64,000 nt of DNA from assembly GCF_014838715.1 (NCBI RefSeq), contig NZ_CP061947.1, positions 2,728,001 to 2,792,000 of the forward strand, written 5' to 3'. A program made the translations under genes and the position numbers. This DNA is from Algoriphagus sp. Y33. GTDB taxonomy: Bacteria; Bacteroidota; Bacteroidia; Cytophagales; Cyclobacteriaceae. This document shows, piece after piece, positions 34,202 to 43,126 of the stretch; within the stretch, counting starts at the first letter, position 1; each line of letters starts with the position of its first letter. Below the pieces are notes generated by a model. The model was not told the origin of the DNA, made no database searches, and was given only the letters and a program-made list of their open reading frames with translations.

Positions 34202-35242
34202 ATGCAAAAACGCGCTTTCCTCAAATCCCTTGGACTTCTTTCAGCTTCCCTTCCATTGGCTTCATGGGACTCTGCCCATCTGGCTGACGACCCGAAAGTT
34301 CTTTTGCCAAAAGCGATCAAAAAAGGTGACACCATCGGACTTATTTCTCCCTCCGCGGCTACGGCAGATAGAATGCAGTTCACCTATGCCAAAGAAGCTT
34401 TGGAAGCACTGGGTTTCGAAGTGATGCCGGGCAAAAACCTGATGAACCGAAGAGGTCACCTTGCAGGAACGGATGAAGAACGTGCCGGAGATTTGAATGA
34501 GATGTTTGCTGACAATAGTGTAAAAGCTATAGTTAGTATCCGCGGTGGTTCGGGTGCGGCCAGGATTTTACCCCTGATTGACTACAAAACCATCGCAAGA
34601 AACCCAAAGCCGCTTCTTGGTTACTCAGACATCACAGCTTTACACTGTGCTATTCAGGCTCAAACAGGCTTGATTACCTTTCATGGTCCCATGGGTTCAG
34701 GAAGTTGGAATAGCTTTAATGTAACTCAATTCGAAAAGATATTCTTCGATCAAGAAAAAGTCACCTTTGAAAATATCCACTCCGAAAGTGACGACTTGGT
34801 AGTCAAATCAAATCGCATTCAAACCCTTAAAAGTGGAAAAGCAGAAGGAAAAATCCTAGGTGGAAATTTAACGGTACTTACCGCAATTTCGGGCTCTCTC
34901 TATTATCCTGATTTTACAGATGCCATTCTATTCATCGAAGACATAGGAGAAGACCCATACAAAATAGACCGCATGATGAGCACGTTGAAACTAAATGGCA
35001 CACTGAACAAAATCAAGGGCTTTATTTTTGGACAATGTTCTGATTGCGAACCCGGCGGCGGATATGGCTCTCTGACCCTTGATCAGGTTTTGGATGATTA
35101 TGTACTTCCGCTTGATATACCGGCCTACTCCGGTGCGATGATTGGACATATTTCCAAGCAATTTATTATTCCTGTAGGTGCTAGAGTTACAATGGATGCG
35201 GACAAAGGAACCATTTCAATGCTTGAGTCCGTATTTCAATGA
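34202..35242 (+). CDS. LD-carboxypeptidase (S66 family)
   Basis: 346 residues from the ATG at 34202. The frame is open 36 codons upstream, but this Met starts a signal-like segment (QKRAFLKSLGLLSASLPLA). It then shows DTIGLISPSAA, SIRGGSGAARILPLIDY, the nucleophile motif LLGYSDITALHCA (Ser near 142), the Glu region FIEDIGEDPYKIDRMMS, and the His region GHISKQFIIPVG. These are the Ser-Glu-His triad segments of muropeptide LD-carboxypeptidase. Removes the terminal D-Ala from tetrapeptides in peptidoglycan recycling, here probably in the periplasm. Confidence 0.92.
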   Translation: MQKRAFLKSLGLLSASLPLASWDSAHLADDPKVLLPKAIKKGDTIGLISPSAATADRMQFTYAKEALEALGFEVMPGKNLMNRRGHLAGTDEERAGDLNEMFADNSVKAIVSIRGGSGAARILPLIDYKTIARNPKPLLGYSDITALHCAIQAQTGLITFHGPMGSGSWNSFNVTQFEKIFFDQEKVTFENIHSESDDLVVKSNRIQTLKSGKAEGKILGGNLTVLTAISGSLYYPDFTDAILFIEDIGEDPYKIDRMMSTLKLNGTLNKIKGFIFGQCSDCEPGGGYGSLTLDQVLDDYVLPLDIPAYSGAMIGHISKQFIIPVGARVTMDADKGTISMLESVFQ

Positions 35243-35283
35243 GTAAAAGACTTACTGTCTAGTACCATGATAACGACTTAAAC

Positions 35284-36015
35284 ATGAAATTAACATTACT
35301 CACACTCTCTATTCTTGGAATTTTCTCTTGCAATAGCTCCAAAAATATGCTTCCAAATGATGTTGATTTACCCATGACTGAAAACCCAACAGACAACACT
35401 GACCAACTTACATATTTGGCACTTGGAGATAGTTACACTATCGGTGAAGGTGTCAGCGATACAGGACGATATCCAAGCCAATTGATCGCAACATTGAATG
35501 CTGAAACCGGCAAATCTTGGGCTTCCCCAAAAGTGATTGCTCAAACAGGCTGGACTGTGGATGAACTGGATAGAGGAATCAACAAAGCGGGTATCGAAGG
35601 AAACACGTACTATTTGGTGACACTCTCTATTGGAGTAAATAACCAATACAGGGGTCTTCCAATTTCGAAATTCGAGGAGGAATTTGAAAATATGCTGCTT
35701 CGGGCTATCAGCTTTGCAGCTGTCAATACTACTCACGTGGTAGTGCTCTCTATACCGGACTGGGGAGTTACTCCTTTTGCTACGCAAAGTGGCCGGGATA
35801 TAGGAAAAATTGCTGAGGAAATCGATGCATATAATAGCCTTAAAGCAAAAATCTGCGAAAAGCATGAAGTTATGTATATTGACATCACGGCTCAATACAG
35901 AAGCCTAGCTGCACAACCTGACATGCTTGCGGCTGATGGATTGCACCCCAGTGCCAAAATGTACGGCCTTTGGACAGAAAAGCTATTTGAACACCTAAAA
36001 ACAATGGATTTCTAA
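35284..36015 (+). CDS. SGNH/GDSL hydrolase, lipoprotein
   Basis: 243 residues. Lipobox ILGIFSC, then the GDS block YLALGDSYTIGEGV, block III as IGVNNQYRG and block V DGLHPSAKMY with the catalytic Asp/His. An esterase at the cell envelope, acting on an unknown ester. Start ATG follows the LD-carboxypeptidase stop by 41 bp. Confidence 0.9.
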   Translation: MKLTLLTLSILGIFSCNSSKNMLPNDVDLPMTENPTDNTDQLTYLALGDSYTIGEGVSDTGRYPSQLIATLNAETGKSWASPKVIAQTGWTVDELDRGINKAGIEGNTYYLVTLSIGVNNQYRGLPISKFEEEFENMLLRAISFAAVNTTHVVVLSIPDWGVTPFATQSGRDIGKIAEEIDAYNSLKAKICEKHEVMYIDITAQYRSLAAQPDMLAADGLHPSAKMYGLWTEKLFEHLKTMDF

Positions 36016-36436
36016 GTAAAACAGTAATATTATATGTCTGGAATTTGGCTAAAGGACGGAAGGCATACATGGTAGGGAAAGGCTACCCCGACTTTCAGTA
36101 CCAAACAGCGGGTTATATCCTTTGAATGAAAAATTGCAAACACATGAAATCGGGCATGGCTCAAGAGTCACACACTAGGATGATTATCTGCCATGCGACC
36201 TGCCTACCGCAAACGGGGATTCCATTCGGCCATAAAAAGTCAACTATAAACACATGAAATCGAGCATGTCGAAGACGACACACAGAGGGATGATTATTCG
36301 CCTGGCGAGATTCCATCTGACCATTAAAAATCAAAATATAAACAGATGAAATCGAGCATGTCGAAGACGACACACAGTGGGATGATTATAAACCGTGCGA
36401 GATTCCATGTGGCCAATAGAAAACAATTATAAACAC
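36016..36436. other. 421-bp intergenic region dominated by a tandem repeat
   Basis: Bases 36016-36143 carry no recognisable element, and 36144-36436 is three tandem units of the MKS-type repeat, listed separately. The region ends at the start codon of the DUF4377-META lipoprotein gene. Confidence 0.7.
36144..36436 (+). repeat. three tandem units of the MKS mini-ORF repeat (110, 92 and 91 bp)
   Basis: Units begin with ATGAAATCG at 36144, 36254 and 36346. The end of each reads AxATATAAACAC or similar, just before the next ATG. The fourth 'ATGAAA' is the true start of the gene at 36437. Each unit can be read as a 28-37 residue peptide: MKSSMSKTTHRGMIIRLARF, MKSSMSKTTHSGMII, MKSGMAQESHTRMIICHA. 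The first unit has an 18-bp insert with CTACCG. A further unit lies at 37129. Confidence 0.85.
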
Positions 36437-37120
36437 ATGAAAACTATCCTATTTCTTCTCTTCTGCACAGTACTCGGAGTAGTCGCCTGTGAAGACCAAT
36501 CTGATTCGAAAACAGAAACTTGGTGGATCAACTCTGCCAAAATAGATTGTGTGGGAGTCGGCCCCATGTCATGTCTGCAAATCCAAAGAGGGGCTGAAAT
36601 AGATCCTGAAGGCTGGGAGTTTTTCTACAGTGATATTCAAGGATTTGACTACGAACCTGGAAATATTTACCAAATCAAATTAAAAATCACAGACAAAAAA
36701 GGGACTATTCCAGCAGATGCTTCATCCCAAAACTACGAATTGGTTGAGATCTTGAGCAAAGATCAGGATCCGGCTTTACGATTGACAAACATCTGGAAGG
36801 TGACAAAAGTTGGCGATCTTGAAAATCCCACAGGATTCAAAAACGAAGAAGTGCTTACGTTTGAATTTGATGTCTCTAAGAAAACCTATGTAGGAAACAT
36901 GGGTTGCAATTCTATAAGAGGAGCTATCAAAGAAAATGATGGCGAAAAATTAGTACTTGGGCCAGGTGCCGCTACCATGATGGCTTGCCCTGATATGGCT
37001 CCGGAACAAGCAATATCCGAAGCACTCATAAATACGCGTGGATATAAACTGGAAAACAACCAACTTTACCTTCTGAATGAAGCTGGGGAAACCTTGATGA
37101 CTTTCCAAGCTGTAGATTAA
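36437..37120 (+). CDS. DUF4377-META domain lipoprotein
   Basis: 227 residues from the ATG at 36437. Upstream in-frame starts fall within the repeat and add no signal peptide, whereas this Met starts a lipoprotein signal (LLFCTVLGVVAC). First half is like DUF4377 (WWINSAKIDCVGVGPMSCLQ ... YSDIQGFDYEPG), second half is a META domain (MGCNSIRGAIKENDGEKL). META proteins are often heat-shock or envelope-stress lipoproteins (HslJ family). Surface or periplasmic, function unknown. Confidence 0.9.
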   Translation: MKTILFLLFCTVLGVVACEDQSDSKTETWWINSAKIDCVGVGPMSCLQIQRGAEIDPEGWEFFYSDIQGFDYEPGNIYQIKLKITDKKGTIPADASSQNYELVEILSKDQDPALRLTNIWKVTKVGDLENPTGFKNEEVLTFEFDVSKKTYVGNMGCNSIRGAIKENDGEKLVLGPGAATMMACPDMAPEQAISEALINTRGYKLENNQLYLLNEAGETLMTFQAVD

Positions 37121-37128
37121 GATCACCT

Positions 37129-37219
37129 ATGAAATCAAGCATGACACAAGCGACACACGGAAGGATGAATATTGACCATGCGAGATTCCATGTGACCATT
37201 GAGAGAAAAATATAAACAC
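37129..37219 (+). repeat. single 91-bp MKS mini-ORF repeat unit before the FAH gene
   Basis: Starts ATGAAATCAAGC, reads MKSSMTQATHGRMNIDHARF to a TAA, and ends with AATATAAACAC directly before the ATG of the gene at 37220. Length equals the last tandem unit upstream of 36437. Confidence 0.85.
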
Positions 37220-37831
37220 ATGAAAATTATTTGCATTGGCCGAAATTATGCGGCTCATATAGAGGAGTTGAAAAATGAAACACCGGGGAATCCTGTTGTT
37301 TTTCTTAAGCCTGATACGGCATTATTGAAAGATGGGTCTCCCTTTTTCTACCCTGATTTCTCCCAAAACATACATCACGAAGCGGAGCTTGTTCTGAAAA
37401 TCTCCAAGCAGGGAAAACACATACAGAAACAATTTGCACATCGATATTTTGATGAGATAGGTTTGGGAATTGACTTTACTGCACGGGATCTGCAGGATCA
37501 ATGCAAAGCAAAGGGATTGCCTTGGGAAATAGCAAAGGGTTTTAATGGAGCTGCTCCGATTGGGAACTTTAAATCCTTAGAAGATTTTAAAGACCTGAAA
37601 AACATTGACTTTCATTTGACCATCAATGGAGAGGTGCGCCAAAAAGGCAATACTTCTCTCATGCTTTTTGATTTTGGAACCATTATAGAATATGTATCGC
37701 AATTTTTCATGCTGAAAACAGGAGACCTTATCTATACGGGTACTCCTGCCGGAGTGGGCCCTGTGCAAATCGGGGACAAATTGGAAGGATTTATAGGAAC
37801 GGAAAAGTTGTTGGATTTTGAAATTAAGTAA
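37220..37831 (+). CDS. fumarylacetoacetate hydrolase-family protein
   Basis: 203 residues, ATG at 37220. It begins MKIICIGRNYAAHIEEL and has KPDTALLKDG, the metal-binding NIHHEAELVLKI (E-x-E motif), GLGIDFTARDLQDQCKAKG, and TGDLIYTGTPAGVGPVQIGD. These are the core of the FAHD/YcgM group, with known activities of acylpyruvate hydrolase or oxaloacetate decarboxylase/tautomerase. The N-terminal domain of full-length FAH is absent, as usual for this group. The repeat unit 37129-37219 ends at its start. Confidence 0.92.
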   Translation: MKIICIGRNYAAHIEELKNETPGNPVVFLKPDTALLKDGSPFFYPDFSQNIHHEAELVLKISKQGKHIQKQFAHRYFDEIGLGIDFTARDLQDQCKAKGLPWEIAKGFNGAAPIGNFKSLEDFKDLKNIDFHLTINGEVRQKGNTSLMLFDFGTIIEYVSQFFMLKTGDLIYTGTPAGVGPVQIGDKLEGFIGTEKLLDFEIK

Positions 37832-39692
37832 GTTAAGCTGCACCTTCATATTTCTTGGGTTAATTACTTCACTGAAGCTAAATGCGCAGGAAGTGGACAA
37901 AGGCTATTTTATAAATCCCATTAACCCGGGAACCAGAAATTATTTATCCGGTAATTTTGCTGAGCTGAGACCAAATCACTTCCACACCGGTTTGGATTTC
38001 AAGACCGGCGGTCAAGAAGGAGTTCCGATTTTGGCAGCGGCCGATGGATGGGTGCACAGAATCAAAATATCTTCTTTTGGCTATGGGAATGTGATTTACC
38101 TCAAGCATCCCAATGGCAAAATCACACTTTATGGCCATTTACGCAATTTCAACAAAGAGCTTAGTGATTACATGCGCAAGAAAATGTATGCCGCTAAAGT
38201 CAATGAACTAGAGGTATACCCTGAACCCGGTGAATTACAGGTAAAACAGGGTCAGCGAATTGCCGACAGCGGAAATACAGGAGGTTCGGGTGGACCGCAT
38301 CTTCATTTTGAAATACGTGACAGTCTGGATCGGGCACTGGATCCTCTCCTATTTGGCTTTCCGGAAATTTTGGATAATGTGGCTCCGGTACCGCAAAGTA
38401 TAGTAATAGTTCCACTGGAGATAGATTCACGTGTAAACGGGAAATTTGACAGACTGGAAGTCAATCCTCTAGCCAACGGATCAGACTACCGACTACCAAA
38501 TGATATAAAAATCACTGGAAAAGTAGGTATAGAAATCCGAAGCTTCGACCAACTTGATGGTGCTAGCAACAGAAATGGCTTCCCCATTTTTGAGCTGACG
38601 GATGAAGAAGGCACTGTTTTCAATCTGACTGTGGACAAGGTGGATTTCAATTACACCAGGCAATTCCTTCATCATACCTTTCAAAATCGCTATTCCAAAC
38701 TCTATTATCAAAAGAACTTAAAGTTTGAATTTATTTACCCAAGGTTAGAAAACACAGGTCATCTAGAATTGGAGCCCGATGTGAAGAAAAATTACAAACT
38801 GAAGTTGCGTGATGCGTATGGCAACGAAAGTCACATCAGTTTTACGCTCTTGGGTCAAGATTTGGAAACAAACATAAGTGATGGAGCCGCTCCTTCCCGA
38901 GCATCTTTGGATTACATCAACAATATCCTAAAGATCAAAGCACCCGTGTCACCTAAAGGCGGTTTGGCCAAGTTTTATGTGGGGGCAAATGCTTTTGAAA
39001 TGCTTCCTGCCTATCAGGATGCTAGCAGCCGTACGTATCTCTGGGATATGAACTTTGGAATACCGGAAGAAATTGATATCTGTTCTGAAGTGGTGATACC
39101 GGGAATCAACGCATTGATTCCTGCAGGAAAAGAGATTTCTTATTCCGATAAAAACGTTCAGATGAATTTCAATAAGAAAACTGTTCTTGATGATTTGTTT
39201 TTGAGAGTTTCTCAGTCTGCGTCTTCTACATCTCCCCGCTTGCTAGTGAACAGTAGCCGCGAGTACCTTTGGAATCCGGTCAATATTCTTTGGTCTGTTC
39301 CGAACTATTCAGGAAATAAAAGCCGCTCTCATGCATATTATACATCAGGTGGCGCCAAATCATTTTTGGGAGGAACTTGGGATGGGGATACGTTGACTTT
39401 CGGTTCAAGATACTTAGGCGAAATCACCATCTTGCAAGACAATGTCAAGCCTACCATCAGCGTGGTTCGGGTCAATTCATCGGAAATGCGCTTTGTAATC
39501 AGGGATGCTTTGTCAGGGATTGACAGCTATGAAGCCTATGTCAATGGCAAATGGGTGCTAATGAGATATGAACACAAACAAGCCGTAATTTGGTCCGAAA
39601 AACTATCAAATGAACCGTTCAAAGGAGAAGTTTTACTAAAAGTTACCGATAAAGCCGGCAATACTGCTGAATGGAAAGGAACGATTGGTTAA
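37818..39692 (+). CDS. M23-family metallopeptidase, secreted
   Basis: 624 residues. It starts with TTG at 37818, overlapping the end of the previous gene by 14 bp, and the first residues form a signal peptide (LSCTFIFLGLITSL). The catalytic domain is at the N-terminus, with the zinc ligands in NHFHTGLDFKTG and HLHFEIRDS. It is followed by a long beta-rich region of ~400 residues, which is much larger than the usual lysostaphin-like module. Probably cuts cell-wall cross-links or acts as an inactive regulator. The zinc ligands look complete. Confidence 0.9.
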   Translation: MKLSKLSCTFIFLGLITSLKLNAQEVDKGYFINPINPGTRNYLSGNFAELRPNHFHTGLDFKTGGQEGVPILAAADGWVHRIKISSFGYGNVIYLKHPNGKITLYGHLRNFNKELSDYMRKKMYAAKVNELEVYPEPGELQVKQGQRIADSGNTGGSGGPHLHFEIRDSLDRALDPLLFGFPEILDNVAPVPQSIVIVPLEIDSRVNGKFDRLEVNPLANGSDYRLPNDIKITGKVGIEIRSFDQLDGASNRNGFPIFELTDEEGTVFNLTVDKVDFNYTRQFLHHTFQNRYSKLYYQKNLKFEFIYPRLENTGHLELEPDVKKNYKLKLRDAYGNESHISFTLLGQDLETNISDGAAPSRASLDYINNILKIKAPVSPKGGLAKFYVGANAFEMLPAYQDASSRTYLWDMNFGIPEEIDICSEVVIPGINALIPAGKEISYSDKNVQMNFNKKTVLDDLFLRVSQSASSTSPRLLVNSSREYLWNPVNILWSVPNYSGNKSRSHAYYTSGGAKSFLGGTWDGDTLTFGSRYLGEITILQDNVKPTISVVRVNSSEMRFVIRDALSGIDSYEAYVNGKWVLMRYEHKQAVIWSEKLSNEPFKGEVLLKVTDKAGNTAEWKGTIG

Positions 39693-39716
39693 ATTAGGAG
39701 CCTTAAACAAGAGAAT

Positions 39717-39824
39717 TTGAAATCGACACGATTAAAATCATCATTAAAACACACAAGGCTCCGCCAGCCGGCGGATTAATCGTCAAAGATTCCGTGTGGC
39801 CAATGAAAATCAAATTATAATAAT
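39717..39824 (+). repeat. degraded copy of the MKS repeat upstream of the peroxiredoxin gene
   Basis: Begins TTGAAATCGACACG, includes a CG-rich insert (CTCCGCCAGCCGGCGG) and ends with GATTCCGTGTGGCCAATGAA and AATTATAATAAT just before the ATG at 39825. The 3' half is the better preserved part. Confidence 0.55.
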
Positions 39825-40274
39825 ATGATATTAGAAGAAGGTCAAATGGCCCCAGATTTTGAAGCGAAAATTGAAACAGGAGAAATAATCAAGCTTTCTG
39901 ACTATCGCGGGAAAAAGGTTGTGCTCTATTTTTATCCTAAGGATGCTACTCCCGGATGTACCGCCCAAGCGTGCAATTTGAGAGATAATTACGAAGCACT
40001 ACAAAAAGCAGGATACGTAGTTTTTGGGATCAGTTCAGATGCAGAAAAATCACACGTAAAGTTCAAAGAGAAACAATCACTTCCTTTTTCATTGATTGCC
40101 GACACAGATCTGAAAGTTCATGAAGCTTATGGCACTTGGCAAGAAAAGAATACATTTGGCAAAACCTATATGGGAACGGTCAGAACAACGTTCATAATCG
40201 ACGAAGAGGGAAAAATTGCCGAAATCATCGAAAAAGTAAACACCAAAGATCACACAGCACAAATCCTAAATTAA
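39825..40274 (+). CDS. bcp: thioredoxin-dependent peroxiredoxin (Bcp type)
   Basis: 149 residues. ETGEIIKLSDYRGKKVVLYFYPKDATPGCTAQACNLRD holds the peroxidatic Cys (TPGCT), with a second Cys five residues later in the pattern of the 2-Cys BCP group. Then YVVFGISSDAEKSHVKFKEK and PFSLIADTD. Reduces hydroperoxides with thioredoxin. The transketolase gene follows 12 bp later. Confidence 0.95.
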   Translation: MILEEGQMAPDFEAKIETGEIIKLSDYRGKKVVLYFYPKDATPGCTAQACNLRDNYEALQKAGYVVFGISSDAEKSHVKFKEKQSLPFSLIADTDLKVHEAYGTWQEKNTFGKTYMGTVRTTFIIDEEGKIAEIIEKVNTKDHTAQILN

Positions 40275-40286
40275 ACCTATATCCTA

Positions 40287-41138
40287 ATGGAAAAACAAAC
40301 AATCGAACAACTCGAGCGTACCGCAGTACAGGTACGAAGAGATTGTCTACGCATGGTTCATGGTGTTCAATCCGGTCATCCCGGAGCATCCTTGGGTTGT
40401 ACAGAATTCTTTGTAGCCCTGTACTTCGACCAGCTAAATCACGATCCTAATTTTAAAATGGAAGGGAAAGGCGAAGACCTGTTTTTCCTGTCCAATGGTC
40501 ATATTTCACCCGTTTGGTACAGTGTACTAGCTAGATCAGGATATTTTGCACCTGAGGAAATGGATACATTCAGAAAGCTGAACTCCAGACTTCAGGGCCA
40601 CCCGGCGACCGAAGAAGGACTTCCGGGCATCCGCATAGCCTCCGGCTCGCTAGGACAAGGAATGTCCGTAGCCATCGGCGCTGCGCAGGCAAAGAAAATC
40701 GATGGAGATGACAGCACGGTCTATGTACTCATGGGTGACGGCGAGCAGGAAGAAGGTCAAGTATGGGAGGCGGCAATGTATGCTGCTCACTGGAAAGTGG
40801 ATAACCTAATCGCCACGATTGATCTCAACAGACAGCAAATCGATGGTGCGACAAAAGACATCATGAATCTGATTGATCTCCGTGCCAAATATGAATCCTT
40901 TGGATGGGTAGTGAACGATATTTTTCAGGGAAATGATATGAAAGCCGTCATTGATGGCCTGGAAACAGCCAAAACACTGAGCCGTCAAGGAAAGCCGGTG
41001 CTTAACCTGCTTCATACTGAAATGGGATATGGAGTTGATTTCATGGTAGGCACGCATAAATGGCACGGCGTAGCTCCTAGTGACGAGCAATTGGAAGATG
41101 CCTTAAAACAATTACCGGTAACCCTAGGTGATTATTAA
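40287..41138 (+). CDS. transketolase, N-terminal subunit
   Basis: 283 residues. GHPGASLGCTEFFVALYFDQL near the start, GHPATEEGLPGIRIASGSLGQG, and the thiamine-diphosphate motif GDGEQEEGQVWEAAMYAAHW ... LNRQ. It is the TPP-binding half of a split transketolase, a form common in this phylum. It joins the C-terminal subunit encoded after it to move two-carbon units in the pentose phosphate pathway. Confidence 0.96.
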   Translation: MEKQTIEQLERTAVQVRRDCLRMVHGVQSGHPGASLGCTEFFVALYFDQLNHDPNFKMEGKGEDLFFLSNGHISPVWYSVLARSGYFAPEEMDTFRKLNSRLQGHPATEEGLPGIRIASGSLGQGMSVAIGAAQAKKIDGDDSTVYVLMGDGEQEEGQVWEAAMYAAHWKVDNLIATIDLNRQQIDGATKDIMNLIDLRAKYESFGWVVNDIFQGNDMKAVIDGLETAKTLSRQGKPVLNLLHTEMGYGVDFMVGTHKWHGVAPSDEQLEDALKQLPVTLGDY

Positions 41139-41174
41139 TCAGGCTATTTTTAGACCATTCAACAAAAAGAAATC

Positions 41175-42143
41175 ATGGAAAAAGACTTGGATTTAAAATT
41201 CAACTATACAGAAAAAAAAGATACACGTTCAGGTTTTGGCGATGGCTTATTAGAAGCAGGTCGCAAAAACCCTAATGTGGTAGGACTTTGTGCCGATTTG
41301 ATCGGTTCATTGAAAATGGGAGCATTCCAGAAGGAATTTCCTGAGCGTTTCTTCCAGGTAGGTATCGCCGAAGCAAATATGATGGGCATCGCTGCAGGCA
41401 TGACTATCAATGGTAAAATCCCTTTTACAGGTACATTTGCCAATTTCTCTACCGGGCGTGTATATGATCAGATCCGTCAGTCAATTGCTTATTCTGGCAA
41501 GAATGTGAAAATCTGTGCTTCTCACGCTGGCCTGACACTTGGAGAAGATGGGGCTACTCACCAGATCCTAGAAGACCTTGGCATGATGAAAATGCTTCCC
41601 CACATGACTGTGATCAATCCTTGCGATTACAATCAGACAAAAGCAGCTACAATGGCTATTGCTGAGTATGAAGGGCCAGTATATCTTAGATTTGGACGTC
41701 CGTCCTGGCCGATATTCACTGATTCATCCCAAAAATTTGAAATCGGCAAAGCCTGGAAAATGATCGAAGGAACTGACGTGACTATCTTTGCTACCGGGCA
41801 TTTGGTATGGGAAGCAGTAGTGGCTGAAGCTATTCTTAGAAGCGAAGGGATTTCTGCCGAGGTGATTAACATCCATACCATTAAGCCTTTGGACGAAGAA
41901 GCAATACTGGATTCTATAGCAAAAACGGGATGTGCAGTAGCTGCAGAAGAACACCAATACAACGGTGGCTTAGGCGATAGTGTAGCGCAGACTCTGGCAA
42001 GAAACAATCCAGCTCCAATGGAATATGTAGGTGTAAACGACAGCTTTGGCGAATCCGGCACACCTACTCAATTGCTTGAGAAATATGGGTTAAACGCAGC
42101 CAATATTGTAGTTGCAGCCAAAAAAGTGTTGGCTAGAAAATAA
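41175..42143 (+). CDS. transketolase, C-terminal subunit
   Basis: 322 residues. The Pyr domain (GDGLLEAGRKNPNVVGLCADL, FPERFFQVGIAEANMMGIAAG) and the C-terminal transketolase domain (KPLDEEAILDSIAKTGCAVAAEEH) are complete. Acts with the previous gene's product, which starts 36 bp upstream. A strong terminator follows. Confidence 0.96.
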   Translation: MEKDLDLKFNYTEKKDTRSGFGDGLLEAGRKNPNVVGLCADLIGSLKMGAFQKEFPERFFQVGIAEANMMGIAAGMTINGKIPFTGTFANFSTGRVYDQIRQSIAYSGKNVKICASHAGLTLGEDGATHQILEDLGMMKMLPHMTVINPCDYNQTKAATMAIAEYEGPVYLRFGRPSWPIFTDSSQKFEIGKAWKMIEGTDVTIFATGHLVWEAVVAEAILRSEGISAEVINIHTIKPLDEEAILDSIAKTGCAVAAEEHQYNGGLGDSVAQTLARNNPAPMEYVGVNDSFGESGTPTQLLEKYGLNAANIVVAAKKVLARK

Positions 42144-42187
42144 GCATTTCTTAAATTCTGCTTCGCTAAATGCGGATTACTCTTAAC

Positions 42188-42219
42188 AAACCACAGCTTC
42201 AAGTAGAGCTGTGGTTTTT
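42188..42219 (+). terminator. intrinsic terminator after the transketolase genes
   Basis: AAACCACAGCT pairs with AGCTGTGGTTT around an 8-base loop (42188-42198 and 42207-42217), followed by T residues. Confidence 0.92.
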
Positions 42220-42305
42220 AATTTCTTTAGACATTGCAACGAATTCTCTTCGCATTTATTTTGGCAAGACCATCTAATTACATTTCTTTGAATAAGAATT
42301 ATGAT

Positions 42306-42445
42306 TATCCGCAATGATGCCAGTAGCCTCATTTTCTTTGGTGTAACGGCAGGAAGACCGATGACAAAAGACCGAAGTAGCCTCGGCGCTAGTGTTTTCC
42401 AAATCCTATAATGCTTTAGTCTCTTTACTGGCAGAAAAGCGGATA
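42306..42445. repeat. MITE-like element, copy B (perfect compound inverted ends)
   Basis: Left end TATCCGC-N6-GCCAGTA, right end TACTGGC-N6-GCGGATA, which is an exact inverted match in both blocks. 140 bp, non-coding. Related to 1541-1671. Confidence 0.75.
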
Positions 42446-42522
42446 CACATAATAAAAATCAACCAAAATCAACCATCCAAAATTGAAGGTCATTCTGACA
42501 AACCCTCCTCTCGCCTATCTCA

Positions 42523-43062
42523 ATGATTAGAATTTCGGAAGATTTAAGTATACAAAAGCTCACCGCCGAAGACCAGCCAGAGCTTATTGATTTGATGCGG
42601 GAAATCTATATCCCCTCTTACAAGCACATTTGGTCTGACTCAGGAGAATGGTATTTGGATCAAATGTACAATCCTGATAGATTTCAAAAAGATCTGGACA
42701 ATCCCAAAAGCCATTACTATTTTGTCCTTTATGATGGATGGAAAATAGGTATTTTGAAATATAGCTATCCAGAATCACCTGATTTAATTGATTTTCCAAA
42801 CTCACTGCACCTCCACAGGATATATATCAGCAAGGAATATCAAGGTAAAGGAATAGCTGCCCAACTCATGAAAATGGTAGAGTCAACTGCGAGAGAAAGA
42901 GGCTTAAACTACATGTGGCTTGAAGTAATGGATACTCAATTGCAAGCACAACGCTTCTACAGAAAAGTGGGCTTTGAGTGGCTATTTACTTATCATTTAG
43001 ATTACAAAAAGCTCCTTCCTAAATATCGTGGAATTCAGATCCTTAGGAAAAGCCTTAAATGA
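42523..43062 (+). CDS. GNAT-family N-acetyltransferase
   Basis: 179 residues. LHRIYISKEYQGKGIAAQLMKMVESTARERG is the acetyl-CoA loop (Q-x-x-G-x-A type), followed by YMWLEVMDTQLQAQRFYRKVGFEW. Its N-terminal RISEDLSIQKLTAEDQPELI starts the fold. Acts on an unknown amine. No link with the next gene, which faces the other way. Confidence 0.92.
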   Translation: MIRISEDLSIQKLTAEDQPELIDLMREIYIPSYKHIWSDSGEWYLDQMYNPDRFQKDLDNPKSHYYFVLYDGWKIGILKYSYPESPDLIDFPNSLHLHRIYISKEYQGKGIAAQLMKMVESTARERGLNYMWLEVMDTQLQAQRFYRKVGFEWLFTYHLDYKKLLPKYRGIQILRKSLK

Positions 43063-43126
43063 TCCTTGATATTCTCCTTCAGAGCCAAGCTTAACGCAAA
43101 ATTGCTAAACAATCTTCATGACATAA

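Larger units (their letters stand above)
42144..42522. other. 379-bp intergenic region with a terminator and MITE-like copy
   Basis: Has the terminator at 42188-42219 and the element at 42306-42445, no gene. The remaining bases just before the next ATG may contain its promoter. Confidence 0.6.

Noticed and set aside
35368-35895. 175-codon open frame antisense to the SGNH lipoprotein gene
   Set aside because: No recognisable domain, and the sense frame has clear catalytic motifs.
36144-37220. Regular repeats suggesting a CRISPR array
   Set aside because: Units are contiguous ~91-bp copies without unique spacers, diverge from each other, and end at gene starts. No cas genes nearby.
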